Shown piece by piece: positions 57,601-64,000 of a DNA stretch of 64,000 bases (position 1 is the stretch's first letter; each line of letters opens with the position of its first letter). The position numbers and the translations under genes were made by a program. Source of the stretch: Diphasiastrum complanatum. Its lineage: Eukaryota > Streptophyta > Lycopodiopsida > Lycopodiales > Lycopodiaceae. The notes under the pieces were generated by a model that was given only the letters and a program-made list of their open reading frames with translations, did no database searches and was not told the origin of the DNA. The stretch spans positions 21,542,658 through 21,606,657 of the forward strand of contig CM055104.1 in NCBI GenBank assembly GCA_029204225.1, in the 5' to 3' direction.

Positions 57601-59230
57601 AATAACAATAAACATCTTGCAATACATCCAGTATGACGTATTTTGAGGCATTCGTTTGGACATGAAATTCAATCGTCCAATCTGGAGACAGGAGGTATGC
57701 ATCTGTACTATGGACTCCTAGGTCATCCAAGTAAATTTCAAGGAATTTTTGCAGATAATCTTTAAAAACAAATTGCATTACTCGTTGGAATGAACTTGGT
57801 GCATTACAGAGTCCAAACAGCATTACTTTGTAAGCATAGATGTCCCATTCTGTTGCAAAAGTGGTTTTGTGGCAATCAGTAGGTGCTACCTTAACCTAGT
57901 TGTATCCACTAAATCCATCCAGAAAACTATAAGCTTCCGCTCCAGCAAGGCGATCCAAAATGCATTCAATAAAAGGTAACGGAAAGTGATCCTTCCGCGT
58001 CACTCTGTTCAATGCCTTGAGATTTATACAGATTCTCAATTTCTCATTCTTTTTAGGAACAATGACAATCGGTGAGATCCATTCGCTATGCTTGATCTCA
58101 TAAATGAAATTGGCATCAAGCAGTCTCTGAAGTTCTTTCTTTATCAGATCCGCAACATTAGGATTAAAGCGATAGAACTTTGTAACCTTTGGAATTGCAT
58201 CAGGTACTAAAGGTATGGTATGTTCAATCACTGATGTCGGAATACCCTTCAGATCTTTATAAGTCCATGCAAAGCAATCTCGATACTTAATAAGTAACAT
58301 GCAGAGTGCTTGATACTGTTCAGAATTAAGTTGTGATCCAACTCGTACAATCTTTTCCGGTTCGTCTGGTTCGACAAGATTCATTGGCTGTGTCCTAGCT
58401 GGACCATCATAAACATCTTTTGAGTCTGGCACGTGTTCTTTACGTTCACGATGTGCTTTAGGTAACATGATAACCACATCATCCAATGTATATCATTTAA
58501 AATGCTTGGGCATATCGTGCTAAACGACATCTGCTTGTTCCTTTTCGAAAAGACTTGTCTTGGATCTTCGCTTAGCCTTCTTAGCAAGAAATGATGTATC
58601 CAAAGTTCGATCTAATAAGAAAATGGCGCATTCGCTGAATCAATCTTTGAGGAGGATTTTCCCATTTTAGGATCGTATTATAATGTTGCTTAGCTTGCTT
58701 CTTCGTCATCGATCCTGTAATCCTATCTTCCTTCAATATAACTGCTTTGGGCGATTTTATTGTTGGTTCATCAGGAACATTACGCACTCCAAATCTGGTC
58801 GGATCCATATGATTTAGAATTTGCTCATCCGTAAGTTCTACATTGCCATCATAAGTCAAGGCACGGCTCACAGGTATGAGATCCTCTTCAATCGGATCTG
58901 GTATAGGTTCCGTTGATATCCAGGATACATTCAGTATATTCAATGGAAACGTGATTGGTGTATCCAAAGTTCGATCTAATAAGAAAATCTCGCTCAAATC
59001 TGATTGATTATCTTGTTGACACATATATCCTGTTGTACAATCAGTCGGCAAGAGCTTCATTCTAGTTGACAGTATCCGTTTGAGAATCATAATGAACTCC
59101 CAAATTTTTCTCTGGACGATCACAAGTATGATCCATTGTTGACGAATCGTCATCTTCTTTTTGAACCACTGGTTTGATAGTCCAAGTTGTAGGATCAACT
59201 TTAACTGCACGTTCACGATTTTCAAAAGTG
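57600..59230 (-). pseudogene. Gypsy-like RT of element X (broken)
   Basis: At 58486-57896: 'ALCMLLIKYRDCFAWTYKDL', 'IPLVPDAIPKVTKFYRFNP', 'LQRLLDANFIYEIKHSEWIS', 'PKKNEKLRICINLKALNRVT', 'DHFPLPFIECILDRLAGAEA', 'FLDGFSGYN' then a stop; then 57823 on, 'MLFGLCNAPSSFQRVMQFVF' and 'IYLDDLGVHS'. The wording 'FGLCNAPSSFQRVM' and 'PLPFI' resembles the non-chromodomain (Tat/Athila-like) gypsy branch. After 'YLDD' the sequence jumps to an RNase H start 'WTIEFHVQTNASKYVILDVL', so about 100 residues are deleted. The upstream frame (59225-58581) is an unassigned protease/linker region. Integrase is absent. Confidence 0.75.
58596..58988. repeat. 29-bp direct repeat pair
   Basis: An identical 29-base sequence starting GTATCCAAAGTTCGATCTAA occurs at 58596-58624 and 58960-58988, read in different frames of element X. 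Confidence 0.85.
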
Positions 59231-59249
59231 ATTTTTCTGGTACCCCAAT

Positions 59250-60483
59250 TATAGAATGTCTGTTTCACAAGCAAATGGTGATGTGTGCAAGATCAAGGGG
59301 ATAGGCATCGTTTCCATCCAACTACCTGATGGCAAAAGCAGGATGATTAGGGAGTTACTTTACGTACCAGGTTTGAAAAAAAATCTACTTTCTGTTGGAG
59401 TCATTACTGATCAAAAGTTGAAAGTAGAATTTGCCCGTGATCGTTGCTTTGTGAAGGATGTGAACCAAAAGTTCAAAGTTATTGCGGATGGAATAAGGGA
59501 GCCCAATACTAAATTGTACAGGTTGAATGCCACAATCAAGGGGCAACATGGACTTGTCTCGTCCATTCCATTGCAAACTGAATTGTGGCATAAGAGGATT
59601 GGTCACTTGAGCTTAAAAAGCCTCAGTTTGATGAAAAAATTGGAAATGGTGAGAGGATTTCCTACCATAGAAGACCACTTGAAATCGATGTCACACATAT
59701 TTATGCAGGCCTATGAGGACCATGTCCTTAGGTAAAGCCTTCTATTTCATGATCTTTTTTGATGATATGTCACGAAAGACATGGATTTACTTCTTGAAGA
59801 AGAAATTGGATGCATTTGACAATTTCAAGAGCTTTAAAGCATTGGTCAAAAATTAGACAAGTAGGAAGATCAAAGTTCTAAGATCATATAGTGGAGCTGA
59901 GTACAAGTCTAATGACTTCAATGATCTTTGTGATCATGTGGGATCAAAAGACAATTTACGCAAGCTCATACTCCTGCTCTCAATGGTGTAGCTGAGTGCA
60001 AGAATCATACAATTGTGGAAAGTGCCAGATCTATGCTAGTTGAGATGAAACTACCAAAAGATTTTTGGCCAGAAGCATGTAGTACGACAGTCTATCTTCA
60101 AAATAGAACTCCTACCATTGCCATACCAAAGATAACACGTGAGAAGAAGCCAAAGGTGAACCACTTGCGAATCTTTGGATGTAAGGCCTTTGTACACATT
60201 ACTAAGGAAGAGAGACGTAAACTTGATGTGAAAGCTATCAAGTGTATATTCCTAGGATATGATGATCGTGTGAAGGGCTATAGATGTTTTGATCTAGTGG
60301 AAAACAAAATCCATGTAAGCCGTGATGTTATCTTTGATGAATCCAAGATGTATGAAGACGAGGATGTTGAGAAGATAGACACATCCAGTGGGAAAGATGG
60401 TATAGTGAGGATACCTCCTGATGGTGATCCATTTATTGACTTTCCAAGTGATGAACATGAGGATACATCTCAAGATACTACTA
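59250..60483 (+). pseudogene. Copia E GAG-pre-integrase and integrase (broken)
   Basis: Resumes after the protease: 'IKGIGIVSIQLPDGKSRMIR', 'LYVPGLKKNLLSVGVITDQK', 'ELWHKRIGHLSLKSLSLMKK', then, with a stop and frameshifts, 'DDMSRKTWIYFLKKK', 'LRSYSGAEYKS' (the second catalytic Asp block reads S-Y in place of S-D), 'NGVAECKNHTIVESARSML', and 'FWPEACSTTVYLQNRTPTIA', 'KAIKCIFLGYDDRVKGYRCF', '[11 protein letters not shown]'. The zinc-region Cys pair is damaged. It ends abruptly at about 60480-60488 against minus-strand copia D, so RT and RNase H are absent. Confidence 0.87.
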
Positions 60484-60485
60484 CT

Positions 60486-61584
60486 CCAAGTATATCTTGT
60501 AAAATCATCAATGAAGGTACCACCAATACTTTTTGAGGAAGAAAAGTGAACATCCGAGTGAATTAATTCCAAAGGATGAGAAGTCTTAATAGAAGACTTT
60601 TGATATGGCTTTCTATGTGATTTTGCAATAGCACAAGCCTCACATGGCTTGATATCTTTGGAAAGTGATCTTGGTAGGCCAATAGCCTTATCATTCTTGA
60701 TCATAGAAAGCATAGATTTATAGTTAGGATGCCCCAACCTCCTATGCCATAACTCCTCCTTAGACATAAAAGCAATTTCACAAAAGTTTGCATTCTCATA
60801 AGAATTTAACATGAAGATGCCACCATATCTAGATCCATTAGCTAGGATCACATCACCTTTCTTAAAAAAGCAAGTATTGACATTGAATTTCACATCACAA
60901 CCACAATCAGGCAACTTTCCAACACTTATCAAGTTCTTTGTAAGCTTAGGAACAAAAAGAACATTGGAAATTGATAGAACTTTAGAAGAAGCAAGTTTTA
61001 ATGAAATATTTCCAATTCCTTCAATAGAGCATTCATGATCATTTCTTGTATAAATAGATCTTTTAAGTCCTTTATAAGGTGCAATAGAGTCAAAAGACTC
61101 CTTTGAACAACACATATGTGATGAGGCACCACTATTGATGTACCATGCTCCATCCTTTTTGAAGGGTGTTGAAGAAAAGCTTGACACCATGAGGGATCCT
61201 TCTCCTTCACTTGCAATAAAGTCTTTTTCTTTCTCATTAGAGAGATTTTCTTGTTTGAGTTGATTTTTCTTGTCGAAGCAATTAGAGGCATAGTGCCTCT
61301 TCTTGCCACAAAAGAAACACTTGATTTTTTTCTTCTTGGTCTTGGAAGTAGAAGGATGAGTTGAGTCATCCTCTTCTCATCTTTGTCTTTGTCCTTGGCT
61401 TTGTGTTTGTTGAAAGCTTGAGAAAACTGGTTCTTGCTCTTCCCTTTATGATTGTCCTTGACAAAGAGAGCTTTGTCACTTCCAATATGCTCAAGTTTGT
61501 TCATCCTTGAAAGTTTGTAACTTTGCCTTGCTTCTTCATAGATGAGAATTCCTTGAAGAGTCTCCAAATTGGGCAACTCCTCCT
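60486..61584 (-). pseudogene. Copia D knuckle, protease and integrase start (broken)
   Basis: From 61190: 'MVSSFSSTPFKKDGAWYINS', where the protease catalytic Asp is replaced by Asn (N-S-G-A), then 'LFVPKLTKNLISVGKLPDCG', 'ELWHRRLGHPNYKSMLSMIK', 'CEACAIAKSHRKP', 'HPLELIHSDVHFSSSKSIGG' and 'FIDDFTRYTW', where it meets copia E. About 30 bases of integrase are missing before 'FIDDF'. Upstream a CCHC-like knuckle 'CFFCGKKRHYASNC' has Arg where Gly precedes the His. Frameshifts separate the Lys-rich Gag end (61576-61380) from the protease frame. Confidence 0.87.
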
Positions 61585-62124
61585 TTATGGCAAATGATTA
61601 AATAAGAAGCCATTAAGAATGACTTGTATTAGCTCATCTGGAATGATTGTGACACCAACACAAGCAGGCTCCCTATGAAGATCTTTTACTCTTAGAACAT
61701 AATTTGATGCACTCTCCTCACTTCTTTGAAAACTTTGAAAAATCTGATTTCTAAGAGTGAGAATTCTAGAAGTGTTCTTAGCTTCATAGATAGACTTAAC
61801 TGCATCCCAAGCTTCTTTAGCAGTGGTGCAAGATCCTATTTCTCTTAAAATCTCATTGGAGACATTCATTTTAATGAAGTGTAGAGCCATTCTAACTCTC
61901 TTTCTATACTTTGGTATTTCAAGTCGTGCTTGAGACTCCTCCTCAATACCAAGTACTATGTCCATAACATCCTGGAGTATAAGAACAGACTCCATCCTAA
62001 CCCTCCATATTGAATAATTGGAGGTACTTAGTCTTTCACTTGGTTCTAAGAGATATCCTCCTACAGGTGCCATATTGTGATTACTTCTTGTTATTGAGCA
62101 ATTATACGTTTGAGCTTGTTCCAA
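61585..62124 (-). pseudogene. Copia D gag N-terminal part
   Basis: Frame of 179 residues. 'MAPVGGYLLEPSERLSTSNY' from the second Met (62073) aligns with the copia A gag start, so that Met is the likelier initiator. 'MALHFIKMNVSNEILREIGS' and 'NQIFQSFQRSEESASNYVLR' follow. The frame ends 'GFLFNHLP' where copia A continues in Gag, so a frameshift lies near 61590. Confidence 0.85.
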
Positions 62125-62808
62125 ACAGACTAGATGTTGCTACTCTCTTTCACTATAGGAATTTTCAAGGGTGTACTACCAAATCCTATGTGAAAAACTT
62201 GCAACTGTATTTGAGATAGGTCTCAAATATTCCACAAAACAAGATAATCTAGATCAATCTTTCAAAATGAATTGAGGAGTATAAACAAGTTTTGATTCTA
62301 CTTTTGGCACGTGTTAGATGCTTCAAAAGAGAACACTATTGATTCAAAGAAGGCTCAAAGTGTTCAATAACTCCAAACTATGTCTTGATCTCAAGTTTCT
62401 TGTGTTGATTACTCAAAACAATGGATTGTGAATCAAGCTAAATTGGATCAAATCAAAAAGTGGTCACTTGGATTTTGGAGCTCTCCCTCTTGATAGACAC
62501 ATCAAATTGATTTGAGATCAATTTCAATGGAAAGTACTTCTCATAAGCTTTCCATCAAGCTATAACATCAATATCTTTGGACCAATGATGAAGGAAATAA
62601 AGAGGTCTGAAAACCTCTGATTTTCACATGTGCGGAATTCCAGCATTCCGTACAATGTCAATTTTGATATGAAAATCTTGATTCTATCCTCTTTAATCAA
62701 AACACTTTTCAAGAAAAGGTAAAGAAAAGTGATAAACAGCTTTTTTGCTTGAATTGGGCTCACAAATTCTTGCACAAACAATGATAATAGCATGCAAAGC
62801 TTAATTTG

Positions 62809-62820
62809 GCTCTGATACCA
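62809..62820 (-). promoter_or_regulatory. Primer-binding site of copia D
   Basis: Minus strand TGGTATCAGAGC, adjacent to the LTR end at 62821. Confidence 0.9.
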
Positions 62821-63617
62821 TGATAAAATTCCAGCAAGTTCACATGTGTGGGGAATGATCCTCAAGTGTGAATGGTCTTGTTAAGTTTTGTGTTTAGCAC
62901 ATACATTGCTTCTAGATTGAATATCAAGATCTAGTACAAGAACTTATGGCCAAAGCACAATCTAGCATGCTAATAATCAAAGAATGATTGCATTGAGAAT
63001 CAAAGGAGAAGAAGTACAAGAATTTAATGCATTAGCATAATCCTCTACTCGAGTTAGATAGAGAAAGAGAGAGAGCAAAATTCAAGCAAACAATATGGTA
63101 GATCATTGACATGGAATAGCTTCAAATCTTGGTTCTTCATCAAAAGTTATGAGAGAGCCTACACATATTTATGGAGATTGGAGTAGCTCGAGGTAGAACC
63201 ATCTCTCTCCTACTTTCATCCACATCTAAAAGTGAAAACTAGAAAACTAGTGACATTTCTCACTTTACATGCATGCATTTCTACCTGCTTTTACCAAGTG
63301 TCAAATTCTAAACTAGAATTGTACAAATCACCATGCATGTGTCCAATTCACTTTGTGCATGCCTTACATGTCACTATAAAACACTTACAATCATTGCATG
63401 TGATGTGCCATGAGTTTCTACAAGCCTATTATTGACATTTCTATGTCTACATTCTATATGCATGTTGTATATGACCAACTAGACTTCAAGAAACCATGTA
63501 GCTCGAGTTTCTTCTAGAGCAAATTTGGCATTTACGGTATGAAACATTACATACACATACAAAAAACTTTGCCAAAGCCTAAAGTCAAGATAGATGATTT
63601 TTTTTCCTTTTTCAACA
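62821..63617 (-). repeat. 5' LTR of copia D
   Basis: The plus strand starts TGATAAAATTCC after the PBS and ends TTTTTCAACA at 63617, so the LTR reads TGTTGAAAAAG...TTTTATCA on its own strand. The start resembles copia A's LTR (TGTGAAGAATTGAAAAAG). About 797 bp; only one copy is present. Confidence 0.65.
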
Positions 63618-64000
63618 CTTTCTCCGACGATGATTAGCTACACCTAGAAGCATTGTTAGGTTCAATACAACTACAGTCTCGTAACAGTAGTAGCACAATC
63701 GTTCATGATTGTCACATTATATGTTGGTGATAATTTAATTTTTAGTAACAATATTTCATTATTAAAAGATACCAAAGCTATGTTGTCAAATGCATTCAAC
63801 ATGGTAGATTCAGGAGAAGCTCATATCTGCTTTGGAATACAAATTTTCAAACATTGAGCCAATAGACAGATATTTATCAATCAACAAATGTACATACAAT
63901 ACTTTTTGGAGACGCATAACATGGTCGACTACAAATCAACAAAATTTTCCATGGATATAGATTTGAAATTCTCTAAGGAACATGCCCACAATCTCAAGAA
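63618..64000. other. No recognised feature
   Basis: AT-rich flank to the right of copia D; no open frame with a recognisable motif. Confidence 0.5.

Larger units (their letters stand above)
60484..63617 (-). mobile_element. Copia D, 5' half of an element related to copia A
   Basis: Minus strand: LTR (63617-62821), PBS (62820-62809), leader, gag, knuckle, protease, GAG-pre-integrase and the start of integrase. The rest is missing at the junction with copia E. Protein blocks match copia A closely ('LLEPSERLSTSNYSIW', 'KSHRKPYQKSSIK'). Confidence 0.88.

Overview
This is repeat-dominated nuclear DNA of a land plant with a large genome. The evidence is Ty1/copia and Ty3/gypsy LTR retrotransposons with primer-binding sites matching plant initiator-Met tRNA, hAT transposases with a DUF659 domain, a LINE, very long (CT)n and (AT)n microsatellites, and one split host gene. 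A fern or other seed-free plant, or a gymnosperm, would fit; the sequence alone does not settle it.

The one host gene I can support is an RBM42-type RNA-recognition-motif protein on the minus strand. Six coding exons at 49447-48722, 43890-43713, 42970-42873, 22090-21994, 21857-21772 and 21406-21359 join in frame with GT/AG borders and give about 410 residues. The third intron (42872 to 22091, about 20.8 kb) cuts the RRM between its RNP2 and RNP1 halves and is packed with transposons.

Layout. 1-5240: decayed gypsy and copia pieces. 5550-5759: a C-run and (CT)n tract. 5795-6683: an LTR and tail of a minus-strand element. 6684-12645: a copia element (A) with a truncated 5' LTR, next to (probably inside) a minus-strand hAT (12646-15280). 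15500-15993: AT and CT microsatellites with hairpins. 15994-21358: no recognised genes. 21359-22090: RBM42 exons 6-4. 22091-42872: the giant intron, holding a copia RT fragment (F), a hAT fragment, a LINE fragment, and a minus-strand gypsy (G). G is split by a copia (outer, 28138-38825), which is itself split by an inverted, apparently intact young copy of the same family (inner, 31116-36532). 42873-49447: RBM42 exons 3-1, with a copia integrase scrap in intron 1. 51058-51527: (GA)n tracts. 52402-53360: a tandem duplication and a decayed unrecognised reading frame. 53854-60483: a copia (E) broken by a gypsy-like element (X) that carries unrecognised reading frames. 60484-63617: the 5' half of a minus-strand copia (D) related to A.

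Order of events that can be read: gypsy G entered the RBM42 intron or pre-dates it; the outer copia entered G's integrase gene (5-bp duplication with one mismatch; its LTRs differ at about six places); the inner copia then entered the outer one (perfect ATTGA duplication; LTRs differ at one base over 401 bp). Most other elements are dead through stops, frameshifts or truncation. All calls come from reading the sequence; no database search was run.
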